Positions 23,676-32,385 of a stretch of 64,000 bases of DNA are shown one piece after another (position 1 is the stretch's first letter; the number at the start of each line of letters is the position of its first letter). The position numbers and the translations under genes are program-made. The DNA comes from Methylophilaceae bacterium (GTDB lineage Bacteria; Pseudomonadota; Gammaproteobacteria; Burkholderiales; Methylophilaceae), in the NCBI GenBank assembly GCA_905339275.1, contig CAJPFK010000003.1:62001-126000 (forward strand). Direction: 5' to 3'. The notes under the pieces were generated by a model. The model was not told the origin of the DNA and searched no databases. It was given only the letters and a program-made list of their open reading frames with translations.

Positions 23676-24668
23676 CTAGACAACCTCCGACTTCTGCTCC
23701 CGCCCCAGCAAGTTCTCAACCGCCACCCGTGGCGACTGCCCGTGCGACAACACCTGATTCACTTCGCAGGTAATCGGCATTTCCACACCCAGGTCTGCGG
23801 CACGCCTGAATACCTCGCGGGCCGTATGCACGCCTTCCGCGACGTGGCCCAGTTGCTGCAGGATTTGCTCCAGGGTCTGGCCACTCGCCAGGCGCAAACC
23901 GACTTCGCGGTTACGGGAATATTCGCCCGTACAGGTCAGTATCAGGTCGCCGGCGCCGGTGAGGCCCATGAAGGTTTCCTTCATGCCGCCGAGCGCGACG
24001 CCAAACCGCGTCATTTCTGCCAGCCCGCGCGTAATGAGCGCGGCACGGGCATTGCTGCCGAATTTCATGCCGTCGCTGATGCCCGCCGCAATCGCCATCA
24101 CGTTCTTCACCGCACCGCCGACTGAAACGCCGATGACATCGGTACTGGTATAAACGCGCAGGTTGCCGCCGTGCAGCATGGCGCCAGCTTCGGCTGCAAA
24201 TTTTTCGTCACTGGCTGCAACCGTCACTGCCGTCGGCAATCCGCGGGCAAGCTCTACCGCAAAACTGGGGCCGGAAAGCACACCGCAGAGTTGCGATTCA
24301 CCCAGCTCCTCTTTTGCGACTTCGTAGGGTAGTTTTGCCGTTTTCGGCTCCAGGCCCTTGCATGCCCAAACCAGCGGCGTCCTGCAGCCCAGTTCTTTGA
24401 TCTCGCCCAGAATCCGGCGGAAGCCGGCGCTCGGCACCACGGAAATAATCAGGTCGGCGCCATCCAGCGCTGCGGCAAGATCATGCACAACCGTCAGATT
24501 CTGATTGAAGGGAAAATCGCCAAGGTAGTGGCGGTTGCACCGGTCGTGCTGCATTTGCGCAACATGTTCGGCATTGCGCGACCAGAGGAAAACCTGGTGC
24601 CGATGGCTTTGCTGGATGGCAAGTGCCGTGCCCCATGCACCCGCGCCCAGAACAGCTATTTTTTTCAA
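23676..24668 (-). CDS. gpsA: Glycerol-3-phosphate dehydrogenase [NAD(P)+]
   Basis: GpsA makes sn-glycerol 3-phosphate from DHAP for phospholipid synthesis. The dinucleotide-binding motif AVLGAGAWGTALA must lie a few residues from the start. I therefore choose the TTG at 24666-24668, which translates as MKKIAVLGAGAWG (330 aa). The only in-frame ATG (24722) would lie inside the preceding gene. Core motifs GPSFAVELARGLPTA, GAVKNVMAIAAG (catalytic Lys) and GLTGAGDLILTCT are intact. It ends the secB/SH3/gpsA series. Confidence 0.93.
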   Translation of the reverse strand: MKKIAVLGAGAWGTALAIQQSHRHQVFLWSRNAEHVAQMQHDRCNRHYLGDFPFNQNLTVVHDLAAALDGADLIISVVPSAGFRRILGEIKELGCRTPLVWACKGLEPKTAKLPYEVAKEELGESQLCGVLSGPSFAVELARGLPTAVTVAASDEKFAAEAGAMLHGGNLRVYTSTDVIGVSVGGAVKNVMAIAAGISDGMKFGSNARAALITRGLAEMTRFGVALGGMKETFMGLTGAGDLILTCTGEYSRNREVGLRLASGQTLEQILQQLGHVAEGVHTAREVFRRAADLGVEMPITCEVNQVLSHGQSPRVAVENLLGREQKSEVV

Positions 24669-24690
24669 TGACGGCTCACTTGAACTAAGA

Positions 24691-25140
24691 CTACAAGCCC
24701 CAGACAGAGGTCGCCTGGACATAGCCGGTCAGCCCGTCACGGTGTTTCACCTTGACCCACCCACCGGGCGATGCCTCGACAAAATCCAGCACCACGTCCT
24801 TTTCCAGACTGGATACCAGCGCAGATGAAGCATCTGCGGACTGGCGCATTTCCGCCTGATCCTGCACCACAATCACCGTGCGTTTGGGACTGAGGTTCCT
24901 GGCTTCGACCCAGGTCAGGCCGCCCTGGTTGTCGCGTACCTTCACCCAGTCGCCCAGGTTAACGATGATCTCGACCGGGTAGCCCTGCCAGATGACATAG
25001 AGTTTCTTCGCCTGCGCCGACGGCGCATCGAACAGCACGGCCTTGGTTGCGCCGATAGAACGGTAATCCAGTGCTGATGCCACACCGGGCATCAACAGCA
25101 GGATCAAGCCTGAAACAAAAAGCTTAGTGCGTCGTTGCAC
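24691..25140 (-). CDS. Secreted SH3-like domain protein
   Basis: The product (about 149 aa) has an N-terminal signal ([16 protein letters not shown]). Two bacterial SH3-like segments follow, each with the 'WVKV....G..GWV/YV' pattern: [19 protein letters not shown] and [22 protein letters not shown]. Such domains bind cell wall or proteins in the periplasm; the substrate is unknown. The start is uncertain: GTG 25140, GTG 25149 and TTG 25155 are all in frame and all overlap the 3' end of secB. It lies 22 bp upstream of gpsA, an arrangement (secB-SH3-gpsA) I infer to be an operon. Confidence 0.75.
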   Translation of the reverse strand: MQRRTKLFVSGLILLLMPGVASALDYRSIGATKAVLFDAPSAQAKKLYVIWQGYPVEIIVNLGDWVKVRDNQGGLTWVEARNLSPKRTVIVVQDQAEMRQSADASSALVSSLEKDVVLDFVEASPGGWVKVKHRDGLTGYVQATSVWGL

Positions 25141-25624
25141 TCTCAACACCAGCAACTTGCTGTTGCTCCTGCTGCTGTTTCTGCTGCAAGTACAGCGCTT
25201 CGAAATTGATCGGGTTCAGCAGCACGGGCGGGAAGCCTGCGCGGACGACCAGATCGGACACCGCTTCACGTGCGTAAGGGAAGAGGATATTCGGGCATGT
25301 GATGGCCAGAAGCGCTTCCAGATTCTCTTCCGGAATGTTGCGCACCTGGAAGATGCCGGCTTGTGCAACTTCAACCAGAAACACGGTTTTGTCTTCGATC
25401 TTGGATGTCACGGTAACCGTAATCGCCACATCGAACAGGCCATCTTCCAGCATTCTGGCGGAATTGCTCAACTCGATGCCGACTTGCGGGGCCTCACGCT
25501 GGAGAAATACCTGCGGTGCATTGGGGACTTCGAGCGACAAATCCTTGACGTAAATCTTTTCGATGCCGAAAACCGGCTCCTGGCTCTGTTCCGGGGTTGC
25601 TGCTTGGTTCTGTTCTTCTGCCAT
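25124..25624 (-). CDS. secB: Protein-export chaperone SecB
   Basis: SecB holds preproteins unfolded and passes them to SecA. The 166-aa acidic protein starts at the ATG 25622-25624 ([13 protein letters not shown]), with AGGAAG just upstream. It shows the family core [19 protein letters not shown] and [19 protein letters not shown]. Its C-terminal tail is unusually glutamine-rich (a [10 protein letters not shown] run, about residues 147-156). The 267-bp gap upstream to grxC has no gene I can support. Confidence 0.95.
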   Translation of the reverse strand: MAEEQNQAATPEQSQEPVFGIEKIYVKDLSLEVPNAPQVFLQREAPQVGIELSNSARMLEDGLFDVAITVTVTSKIEDKTVFLVEVAQAGIFQVRNIPEENLEALLAITCPNILFPYAREAVSDLVVRAGFPPVLLNPINFEALYLQQKQQQEQQQVAGVESATTH

Positions 25625-25891
25625 GACACTTCCTAAATGCGCACCTGAGTGCTTGGTTAAACGACAAATCAATCAGGCATTTCAACGGCGAAGACCTTTA
25701 CGGTCTCAGCAACCGTTTCGGCGAGCACACGCCTTGCGGGTGCGCTCATATCGCTCGCTACGGTTTTTCGAGATGCCCAATGCCATAAAGATGCAACTGG
25801 ATTTCTGCAATCCGCTATTCTAACTTTTTATGAAGGGCTTTTGAAACATCCCTGTTTCATGAGCCCCCGGTCACGGTTTTCCGGAAGCCTG

Positions 25892-26155
25892 TCAGGCCGC
25901 GTTGACGCCAAGCAGCGGATCAAGGCCGCCTGCCAGGTCCAGCGCGCGCAACTCATCGAAACCGCCGATATGCCGCTCATCGATATAGATTTGCGGCACA
26001 GTGCGGCGGCCGGTGCGTTCCATCATGGCCATCCGCTCCCCGGGTTCAAGGTCTACGCGGATCTTATTGACCGAAACGCCCTTGCTGGCAAGCAGCCGCT
26101 CGGCATTCATGCAGAAAGGACACCCAGCCGAGGTGTACATGACGATATTAGCCAT
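25892..26155 (-). CDS. grxC: Glutaredoxin 3
   Basis: GrxC is a glutathione-dependent thiol reductase. The 87-aa protein has the active site AGCPFCMNAE (Cys12, Cys15), the cis-proline loop RRTVPQIYID, and the glutathione-binding HIGGFDELRALD. It starts 3 bp after the rhodanese stop, so the two are co-transcribed. The classical motif is CPYC; here the tyrosine is phenylalanine, a common natural variant. Confidence 0.95.
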   Translation of the reverse strand: MANIVMYTSAGCPFCMNAERLLASKGVSVNKIRVDLEPGERMAMMERTGRRTVPQIYIDERHIGGFDELRALDLAGGLDPLLGVNAA

Positions 26156-26157
26156 CG

Positions 26158-26571
26158 TCAACTCTTCACGACAGGCATTTTGGCCTGCGTCCAGGCAGCA
26201 ATGCCACCTTGCAGGTTATGCAGTTGGGTAAATTCGTTCTTGCGCAGGATATCGCAGGCCTTGGCGGAACGGATGCCGCCCTGGCAATTCACCAGGATCG
26301 GCTTGTCCTTGAACTTCTCCAACTCCTTGATCCTGTCATTCAACTGGGCCAGCGGAATATGACGGGCATCGGTGATATGGCCGCTAGCGAATTCGGCATC
26401 GTCGCGCACATCCAGTACGATCGCATTGCTGCGGTTAATCAGCAGTACCGCTTCGTTCGGCGAAAGGTTCGCGATCCCACCCGCACGGCGGCTCAGCATC
26501 GGCCATAACAGCATCACGCCGGAACCGAGCGCCAGGCCGATCAACAGGATATTTGTTGTAATAAACTCCAC
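26158..26571 (-). CDS. Membrane-anchored rhodanese-like sulfurtransferase
   Basis: The 137-aa protein has one N-terminal transmembrane helix (about residues 5-24) and a single rhodanese domain (about 36-135). The catalytic cysteine is in VNCQGGIRS (Cys96), and the domain has the usual VLDVRDDAEFASGHI motif. Close relatives (YibN type) commonly sit upstream of grxC and secB, as here, and are thought to face the cytoplasm; the sulfur acceptor is unknown. It is probably the first gene of the rhodanese-grxC unit. Confidence 0.88.
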   Translation of the reverse strand: MEFITTNILLIGLALGSGVMLLWPMLSRRAGGIANLSPNEAVLLINRSNAIVLDVRDDAEFASGHITDARHIPLAQLNDRIKELEKFKDKPILVNCQGGIRSAKACDILRKNEFTQLHNLQGGIAAWTQAKMPVVKS

Positions 26572-26627
26572 ACCGCACCTCTTAATTTAACTATGTATCA
26601 GGAAAGTAAATGTCTAACTTTGCGTAA

Positions 26628-26721
26628 TTCCGGAGAGCACGAAACGGTTATCCGGAACGGAATCCATTTCATTCAGTCCAGGTTAATGGATTCCGGGCTC
26701 GGCATGCGGCCGTCCCGGAAT
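26628..26721. repeat. Compound palindromic (REP-like) intergenic element
   Basis: Three inverted repeats follow one another. TTCCGGA (26628-26634) pairs with TCCGGAA (26651-26657). GGAATCCATT (26659-26668) pairs with AATGGATTCC (26685-26694). ATTCCGGG (26690-26697) pairs with CCCGGAAT (26714-26721). The 'GGATTCCGGG...CCCGGAAT' wording is typical of dispersed intergenic palindromes in many proteobacterial genomes. Only one copy is seen in this window. Confidence 0.65.
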
Positions 26722-26829
26722 GGTACCTTCTGTTTCGTCCTGATCACCGGAATATCCGGCATTATCGACTATATTGGGCAAAAAACGATGAATTCAAGCG
26801 AAGCTTCATGGTCATTTGTCGTATGGGAA

Positions 26830-26835
26830 TATAAT
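26830..26835 (+). promoter_or_regulatory. Candidate -10 box of gpmI
   Basis: A perfect TATAAT lies 42 bp upstream of the gpmI start. No consensus -35 at standard spacing. Confidence 0.45.
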
Positions 26836-26876
26836 ACAATTACTTTATCGATAGAAAACTGTTAAGACCACACATC

Positions 26877-28421
26877 ATGAATGTAACGCCAGTGATCCTT
26901 TTGATTCTCGATGGTTTCGGCTATCGCGAAGAAATTGCAGACAACGCCATCGCCCAGGCGAAAAAGCCTAATTGGGACAGATTATGGCAGCAATATCCGC
27001 ACACCCTGATCAATGCATCGGAACATTATGTCGGGCTGCCGGACGGCCAGATGGGCAACTCCGAGGTCGGGCATCTGAATATTGGCGCCGGGCGCGTGGT
27101 TTACCAGGATTTTGAGCGCATCAACCAATCGATCAAATCCGGCGAGTTTTTCAACACCCCGGCACTGGTCGATGCCATCGACAAGCTGAAAGCCAGCGGC
27201 AAGGCGCTGCATATTTTCGGCCTGTTGTCCGATGGCGGCGTGCACAGCCACGAAGACCATATCCATGCCATGGTAGAGATGGCTGTACGCAGGGGACTGG
27301 ACAAGGTTTATATCCATGCATTCCTCGACGGCCGTGATACGCCGCCTGTCAGCGCAGAACCGTATATCAGGAAACTGGAAGGCAAGCTGAAACAGTTGGG
27401 GGCAGGCAGGATCGCATCCATCTGCGGCCGCTTTTATGCCATGGACAGGGACAAACGCTGGCCGCGGGTCGAATCGGCCTATGACATGATTACCGAGGGG
27501 ATCAGCGAATTCCGCGCCGCAACGGCGCTCGAAGGCTTGCAGGCAGCCTATGCGCGCGGCGAGAACGATGAGTTCGTCAAGGCAACGGTAATTGCCGCGC
27601 CCGGCGAAAACCCGGTGCATGTTGAAGACGGCGATGTCATCGTGCAGATGAATTTCCGCTCCGACCGCGCAAGACAGCTCACCCATGCCCTGCTGGCTGA
27701 AAATTTCGACGGTTTCCACAGGCGCCATGTGCGCAGGCTGGCCGGCTATTTCACGCTGACCATGCACGACAAGAACGAAGCCGGTGCGGTTCCCATCTTC
27801 GCGCCTTTCGAAGTCAGCAATACGTTTGGCGAATATATCTCGAATCTGGGCCTGACCCAGCTCCGCATCGCAGAAACCGAGAAATACCCGCACGTCACCT
27901 TCTTCTTCAACGGCGGCGAAGAACTGGTGTTCAAGGGCGAGGACCGCATCCTGGTGCCTTCGCCGCAGGTCGCCACTTACGACTTGCAACCGGAAATGAG
28001 CGCGCATGAAGTCACCGACAAGCTGGAAGAAGCCATCCTCAGCAGGAATTATCACGCCATCATCTGCAATTACGCCAATTGCGACATGGTCGGACACTCC
28101 GGCAAGCTGGATGCCGCCATCAAGGCGGTGGAAACCATCGACACGTGCATCGGCCGCATCGTCAAGGCCATGCAAAGCATAGGCGGCGAACTTATCATCA
28201 CGGCCGATCACGGCAATGTCGAACTGATGATGGATAACATCAATCACCAGCCGCACACGCAGCATACCACCAACCTGGTGCCTTTCCTCTATATCGGCCG
28301 CAAGGCAGAACTCGCAGAAACCGGCGCATTATCCGATATCGCGCCGACACTGCTGAAATTGATGGGGCTGCCACAACCGAGCGAGATGACGGGAAAACCA
28401 TTGGTACAGTTTGCCGGCTGA
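26877..28421 (+). CDS. gpmI: 2,3-bisphosphoglycerate-independent phosphoglycerate mutase
   Basis: GpmI interconverts 3- and 2-phosphoglycerate in glycolysis and gluconeogenesis through a phosphoserine intermediate. The 514-aa manganese enzyme shows Asp12 ([11 protein letters not shown]) and the catalytic Ser62 in [13 protein letters not shown]. The C-terminal metal ligands lie in [12 protein letters not shown] and ITADHGNVE. Length is standard. The stop overlaps the next gene's ATG by 1 bp (TGATG), implying coupling with the EnvC-like gene, a common gene pair in proteobacteria. Confidence 0.96.
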   Translation: MNVTPVILLILDGFGYREEIADNAIAQAKKPNWDRLWQQYPHTLINASEHYVGLPDGQMGNSEVGHLNIGAGRVVYQDFERINQSIKSGEFFNTPALVDAIDKLKASGKALHIFGLLSDGGVHSHEDHIHAMVEMAVRRGLDKVYIHAFLDGRDTPPVSAEPYIRKLEGKLKQLGAGRIASICGRFYAMDRDKRWPRVESAYDMITEGISEFRAATALEGLQAAYARGENDEFVKATVIAAPGENPVHVEDGDVIVQMNFRSDRARQLTHALLAENFDGFHRRHVRRLAGYFTLTMHDKNEAGAVPIFAPFEVSNTFGEYISNLGLTQLRIAETEKYPHVTFFFNGGEELVFKGEDRILVPSPQVATYDLQPEMSAHEVTDKLEEAILSRNYHAIICNYANCDMVGHSGKLDAAIKAVETIDTCIGRIVKAMQSIGGELIITADHGNVELMMDNINHQPHTQHTTNLVPFLYIGRKAELAETGALSDIAPTLLKLMGLPQPSEMTGKPLVQFAG

Positions 28422-29650
28422 TGATACGCATTCTGCAGGTTTTCCTGGTTCTGATCCTTGGCTACGGACCTGCGCTGGCCAACACCAAGATCGAAAAATC
28501 CAAGGCGGAACTCAACGAACTGCATAAAAAAATCGAGTCCCTGAAAAAAGACCTCGACAGTTCGAAAGAGGCGCACCAGGATGCAGCAGACGAGCTGAAG
28601 GCCAGCGAAAAAGCCATCAGCGAGGCAAATCGCAAGCTATACGCACTGAACCAGCAGCAGAGAACCAATCGGCAATCGCTGGAAACCCTGCAGAAGCAGC
28701 AATCCGCGCTGGTGCAGCGGCTAAAGGAACAGCAGCAACGTCTTTCCGAGCAGCTTTACCAGCAATATCTTCATGGCGAAACCAACCACCTGCAAATCAT
28801 CCTGCAGCAGCAGGACCCCAACACGATTGCGAGAGAGCTGCGTTACTACTCTTATGTAGCCAAGGCGCGTGCCGGGCTGATCGAGGAAATGCAGGAAAAC
28901 CTGCAACAGGTCGCTGCGCTCAACGAAAAAACCGCAGAAACGCTGAAGGAAATCGAATCGCTGAAAACCGCGCAGGAACAGGAACGGCAGGAATTGCAGA
29001 ACCAGAAATCCGAACGCGGCAAAGTGCTGAAGAAACTCTCGGCTAAAATTACTGCGCAGAGCAAGGAAATCAGCAAGCTCCAGCGTGACGAAAAACGGCT
29101 TGCCGACCTGATGCAGCGCCTGGCGAAAATTGCGAGGGAGCAGGCAGCCGCCGCAAAGCGCAAGCAAGCCCAGGCCAAGCCGCAAAAGCCTGCCGACCAG
29201 AAAACCGTGGCAAGAAATGAAGCGCTGCCCAGCAGCGAATACGATGGCAGCAATTTCGCCGCTCTCCGGGGCAAGCTCAACCTACCCGTGCGGGGCGACA
29301 TCACCAACCGTTACGGTGCCGCAAGACAGGACACCGGCGTTTCCTGGAAAGGCCTGTTCATTCGTGCAGCGGAAGGCAGCGAGGTCAAATCCATCGCCAA
29401 GGGCCGCGTCGTGTTTGCCGACTGGCTGCGCGGCTTCGGCAACCTGTTGATTATCGATCATGGAGACGGTTACATGAGCCTGTACGGCAACAACCAGTCT
29501 CTACTGAAACAACTGGGCGACCATGTCAAAGGCGGGGATACCATCGCTTCGGTCGGCAACACCGGCGGCAATGCAAGCGCCGGCCTGTATTACGAGCTGA
29601 GGCGGCAAAGCAAAACCTTCGATCCGCTGAGCTGGAGCGTCATCAAATAG
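28421..29650 (+). CDS. envC: EnvC-like murein hydrolase activator with degenerate LytM domain
   Basis: EnvC recruits and activates amidases at the division septum. The 409-aa protein has a signal peptide (residues 1-20, ending ALA) and a long coiled coil rich in E, K and Q (about 25-255). A C-terminal LytM/M23 domain occupies about 290-405. The zinc ligands of active M23 peptidases are not in place: the first motif (HxGxD) reads VSWKGLFIRA and the final HxH segment reads GLYYELRR. This is the known pattern of EnvC, a non-enzymatic activator. GFGNLLIIDHGDGYMSLYGN is also EnvC-like. It is coupled to gpmI upstream and lies 8 bp before a GDSL lipoprotein gene. Confidence 0.9.
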   Translation: MIRILQVFLVLILGYGPALANTKIEKSKAELNELHKKIESLKKDLDSSKEAHQDAADELKASEKAISEANRKLYALNQQQRTNRQSLETLQKQQSALVQRLKEQQQRLSEQLYQQYLHGETNHLQIILQQQDPNTIARELRYYSYVAKARAGLIEEMQENLQQVAALNEKTAETLKEIESLKTAQEQERQELQNQKSERGKVLKKLSAKITAQSKEISKLQRDEKRLADLMQRLAKIAREQAAAAKRKQAQAKPQKPADQKTVARNEALPSSEYDGSNFAALRGKLNLPVRGDITNRYGAARQDTGVSWKGLFIRAAEGSEVKSIAKGRVVFADWLRGFGNLLIIDHGDGYMSLYGNNQSLLKQLGDHVKGGDTIASVGNTGGNASAGLYYELRRQSKTFDPLSWSVIK

Positions 29651-29658
29651 GCACTGTT

Positions 29659-30300
29659 ATGAAACGATACTTTCTCTTCCTGCTAACCGCATTCCTCTTC
29701 GCTGCCTGCAGCGGCGGGCAGCAGTACGCGGCTGTTCCTGCCGGCGCCACGGTGCTGATTCTCGGCGACAGCCTGACTTACGGGACAGGCGCGGAACAAG
29801 GGCAGGACTACCCCAGCATTCTTGCAGCTAACAGCGGTTGGAACATCATCAACGCCGGCGTGCCGGGCGACACTTCAGCGGATGGGCTGGATCGCCTGCC
29901 GGAACTGCTGGATCAGCACAAGGCGAGCCTGCTCATCGTCGCTCTCGGGGGCAACGATTTCCTGCGGCGTCTGCCGGAGAAGGAGACTGCCGGCAATCTC
30001 AGCTCGGTGCTGGCTGAAGCCAGAAACAGGGGAATCCAGGCCATCCTGCTGGCGATTCCCCAATTCAGCCCGATCGGCGCAGCCGTCGGCAGCCTGTCCG
30101 ATCATCCGCTCTACGAGAAGCTGGCAAACGAAGCCCGCGTGCCTTTAGTTGAAAATGTGTTTTCGGGCGTACTGGCGAAAAATGCGCTGAAAGCTGACCC
30201 TATCCACCCGAATGCCGAGGGCTACCGCATTGTTGAGGACAACCTGCGAACGGGACTGAAGGAAAAAGGCTTTCTCAACCAGGAAAGCCCGGCACAATAG
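29659..30300 (+). CDS. GDSL-family esterase/lysophospholipase lipoprotein (TesA/arylesterase type)
   Basis: The 213-aa product has a lipoprotein signal with lipobox FAAC (Cys17) and a compact SGNH-hydrolase domain. Block I is ILGDSLTYG (Ser38), block II is NAGVPGDTSADGL, block III is ALGGNDFLRR (Asn99 in GGND), and block V is DPIHPNAEGY (Asp180, His183). The closest known enzymes are TesA (acyl-CoA thioesterase I, lysophospholipase L1) and related arylesterases; the natural substrate is not predictable. Lipid anchoring is unusual for TesA, which is soluble in the periplasm of E. coli. It ends convergent with the iron-ADH gene. Confidence 0.88.
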   Translation: MKRYFLFLLTAFLFAACSGGQQYAAVPAGATVLILGDSLTYGTGAEQGQDYPSILAANSGWNIINAGVPGDTSADGLDRLPELLDQHKASLLIVALGGNDFLRRLPEKETAGNLSSVLAEARNRGIQAILLAIPQFSPIGAAVGSLSDHPLYEKLANEARVPLVENVFSGVLAKNALKADPIHPNAEGYRIVEDNLRTGLKEKGFLNQESPAQ

Positions 30301-30320
30301 GCTGGAACCAGTCGCCGAAG

Positions 30321-31511
30321 CTAAAGTCTCGCCTCGAGAATTCCGGCAACCTCACTATCTGTCAGCACGATCGGATTGGTTTTCATGCTGCTGCCGCGGC
30401 AATTGGCGACGACACGGGGGATATCGGAAGCTTGCATGCCGTAGCGACTGAGCCGGGGCAGGCCCATGCGCTGCGTCCATGTCTCCAGCACCTCCAACAG
30501 CCTCGCTAGGCCATCCGGCTCACCCAGTTTCATATCGTTTGCCAGCACCCTGCCGACATGCGCATAACGTCCCAGGGCAGGACTTTCCGGCGCCCTTTCC
30601 TGCAGCACGCGAATATTGACGCGCGTGCATTCCGCCACCAGCGTGCCGCAAACCACGCCATGCGGAACCGGAAAGAATGCACCGAGCGGCGCAGCCAGTC
30701 CGTGTACGGACCCCAGTCCCACCTGCGCCAGTGTAATGCCGGAAAGCAGGGCGGCATAGGCCATATTGGCACGATGGCTGGCGACATCGCCTTCACCGGA
30801 ATACCATCCTGTCAGGCTGTCGCGCACGGCGCGAATACCTGACATCGCCAGTGCATCCGCTATTGGATTGGCCCGCGTGGAAACATAGGATTCCAGCAAC
30901 TGCGTAAAGGCATCCATGCCATTCGCGGCGATCAGCGGCTTGGGGCAGGTTGCCAGTAACTCCGGGTCGATCACAGCATATTTCGGCACCAGGCGCTCAT
31001 GCCGGAAGGATTTCTTGAACCCGCCCTCGCCCTGCCTGGAAAGCACGGCGTTTTTCGTCGCCTCCGACCCCGTTCCGGCGGTAGTCGGCACTGCAATAAA
31101 CGGGACTTCCGGTCCCTGATAGGGCAGCTCCGGCCCGACACCTTCAAGATAATCCATCACGCTGTTGGGCACCCGCAACAGGCCGGCCACTGCTTTCGCG
31201 GCATCCAGCACACTGCCGCCACCGATCCCGATCACCACATCGATCGCCTCCTTGCGATAACGATCGGCCAATTCATCGGCAAGCGCAGGCGATGGTTCGC
31301 CATCGACAATGGCGTGCAGAAAAATCACGCCCTTTGCGCTTAGGCTGTCTTGCAACGATTGCCAGGCTGCCGTCTGCGTGTACGATCTGGCCCCGGTCAA
31401 TACCAGGGCACGCCGGCCGAACTCAGACGCAAGCGCAGGCAACCGGCTTGACGTGCCGTCGCCAAAAACGATGCAGGGAATGCCGGAAATCGAAAAGGCG
31501 GGAATCTGCAC
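30321..31511 (-). CDS. Iron-containing alcohol dehydrogenase family protein
   Basis: The 396-aa group III (Fe-type) dehydrogenase has the NAD-binding GIGGGSVLDAAKA (about residues 95-107) and the motif PTTAGTGSEATKNAV. The metal region reads AANGMDAFTQLLESY (Asp200), then GLGSVHGLAAPLG (His270) and FPVPHG (His284). The position normally occupied by the second metal ligand (His in 'GxDALxH') is Gln204. This glutamine variant occurs in a recognised subgroup but may alter metal preference. The start is a GTG (31509-31511), 3 bp after the yjbQ stop. The substrate is unknown. Confidence 0.85.
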   Translation of the reverse strand: MQIPAFSISGIPCIVFGDGTSSRLPALASEFGRRALVLTGARSYTQTAAWQSLQDSLSAKGVIFLHAIVDGEPSPALADELADRYRKEAIDVVIGIGGGSVLDAAKAVAGLLRVPNSVMDYLEGVGPELPYQGPEVPFIAVPTTAGTGSEATKNAVLSRQGEGGFKKSFRHERLVPKYAVIDPELLATCPKPLIAANGMDAFTQLLESYVSTRANPIADALAMSGIRAVRDSLTGWYSGEGDVASHRANMAYAALLSGITLAQVGLGSVHGLAAPLGAFFPVPHGVVCGTLVAECTRVNIRVLQERAPESPALGRYAHVGRVLANDMKLGEPDGLARLLEVLETWTQRMGLPRLSRYGMQASDIPRVVANCRGSSMKTNPIVLTDSEVAGILEARL

Positions 31512-31514
31512 CGG

Positions 31515-31934
31515 CTACTCGCCGATCAGATGCAGCAACACGCGGCGCGTATGCGACATCGCACGATGTTCGTAAAGAAAAATACCCTGCCACTGCCCGA
31601 GCGCGATACGCCCATCGAGCAACGGAATCGACAGGCTGGTTTGCGTCAGCGCGGCCCGCACATGCGCCGGCATGTCATCCGGGCCTTCCACCGTGTGGAT
31701 GAACAAGGGGTCGCCTTCAGGCACCAGCCGCGCGAAAAACGCTTCCATATCCACCAGCACATCGCTGTCGTAATTCTCGTTGATGAGCAGACTGGCAGAA
31801 GTATGCTGGATATACAGGGTCAGCACGCCAGTCTGCATGCCGCTTCCGCTTGCCCAGTCCTTCACCTGCGGCGTAATGTCGTACAGCCGCTGGCCGCGAG
31901 TGGATATGCTGATCTGGCTTGTGGTTTGGCGCAT
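31515..31934 (-). CDS. yjbQ: YjbQ family protein (UPF0047; thiamine-phosphate synthase-like)
   Basis: This 139-aa single-domain protein matches the YjbQ/UPF0047 fold. Characteristic segments are IQHTSASLLINENYD, VPEGDPLFIHTVEGPDDMPAHV and QWQGIFLYEHR. Some members have been reported to have weak thiamine phosphate synthase activity; the physiological role is unresolved. I chose the ATG at 31932-31934 (MRQTTSQISI) because it gives the usual family length and has AAGGGAT upstream; in-frame ATGs at 31958 and 31961 are alternatives. It lies 3 bp before the iron-ADH start. Confidence 0.88.
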   Translation of the reverse strand: MRQTTSQISISTRGQRLYDITPQVKDWASGSGMQTGVLTLYIQHTSASLLINENYDSDVLVDMEAFFARLVPEGDPLFIHTVEGPDDMPAHVRAALTQTSLSIPLLDGRIALGQWQGIFLYEHRAMSHTRRVLLHLIGE

Positions 31935-32039
31935 GGAGGGATCCCTTGATGTTTGCATCATTATAACGCGCCGTTGCAGGCATAAAAAACGAGCGCTCGA
32001 GCACCCGTTTCTGCCAGAAACCAACCTAAGCACTTATCG

Positions 32040-32318
32040 CTATTTATTACTCCGCTGCGCCTTCTCAATTGCCGTCAACACCAATGCAGAACGGTACTCA
32101 TCAATAAAACTCGCCACATCGATTTTCATGATATCCACCAATTCAATAAACTCAGGAAAATCAAGCCGCCGTTCCCCGCGTTCATATTTCGAAATATAGC
32201 TCTGTGGCTTTCCAAGCTTTTCTGCAATCTGCACTTGAGTAAGACCGGATGCAATCCTTGCTTTGACAAGCAAATTTCTAAAAATCAGATAACTGTCATT
32301 GTGTAGAGAGCTGGGCAT
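32040..32318 (-). CDS. XRE-family transcriptional regulator
   Basis: The 92-aa product is one helix-turn-helix domain of the Cro/C1 type (about residues 15-70). It contains LVKARIASGLTQVQIAEKLG and PQSYISKYERGERRLD, then a short helical tail. AT-rich codon use sets it apart from yjbQ and matches the accessory island on its other side. A symmetrical operator-like sequence lies only 13-46 bp upstream of its start codon, which suggests autoregulation. Its partner or target is unknown; no toxin gene is adjacent on the same strand. Confidence 0.85.
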   Translation of the reverse strand: MPSSLHNDSYLIFRNLLVKARIASGLTQVQIAEKLGKPQSYISKYERGERRLDFPEFIELVDIMKIDVASFIDEYRSALVLTAIEKAQRSNK

Positions 32319-32330
32319 GCGCCCAGACTA

Positions 32331-32364
32331 ATAACCTATTGCAGGTTATCCCAAAATGGGTTAT
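32331..32364. promoter_or_regulatory. Double operator-like palindrome upstream of the XRE gene
   Basis: ATAACCT (32331-32337) and AGGTTAT (32343-32349) form a perfect inverted repeat around a 5-bp centre. A second half-site of the same kind, GGGTTAT (32358-32364), follows, facing CCC at 32350-32352 across AAAAT. This arrangement, just upstream of a small XRE repressor gene, is typical of an autoregulatory operator, and it also faces the start of the pilin island. Confidence 0.65.
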
Positions 32365-32385
32365 TTTTTGAGTGTATATAAAGGC

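Larger units (their letters stand above)
26572..26876. other. Intergenic region with palindromic repeat element and gpmI promoter
   Basis: This 305-bp gap separates the divergent rhodanese and gpmI genes. A 90-codon open frame (26593-26865) has no ribosome-binding site and no protein-like content, so I do not call it. The left half contains a complex palindromic element (26628-26721); the right half contains a TATAAT at 26830-26835, likely the gpmI -10 box, about 42 bp upstream of the start codon. Confidence 0.6.

Noticed and set aside
25669-25749. 26-codon minus-strand frame (MSAPARRVLAETVAETVK...) in the grxC-secB gap
   Set aside because: Reads like protein and has an ATG and stop, but no Shine-Dalgarno and nothing else to support it; too short to claim.
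25625-25891. Hairpin TGAAACA-TCCC-TGTTTCA after grxC as a terminator
   Set aside because: The 7-bp stem is real but has no T-run on the relevant strand, so terminator function is not supported.
26593-26865. 90-codon open frame upstream of gpmI
   Set aside because: It runs through the palindromic element and the gpmI promoter; no ribosome-binding site.
26982-28265. Open frame of 427 codons opposite gpmI
   Set aside because: Antisense shadow; gpmI has full catalytic motifs.
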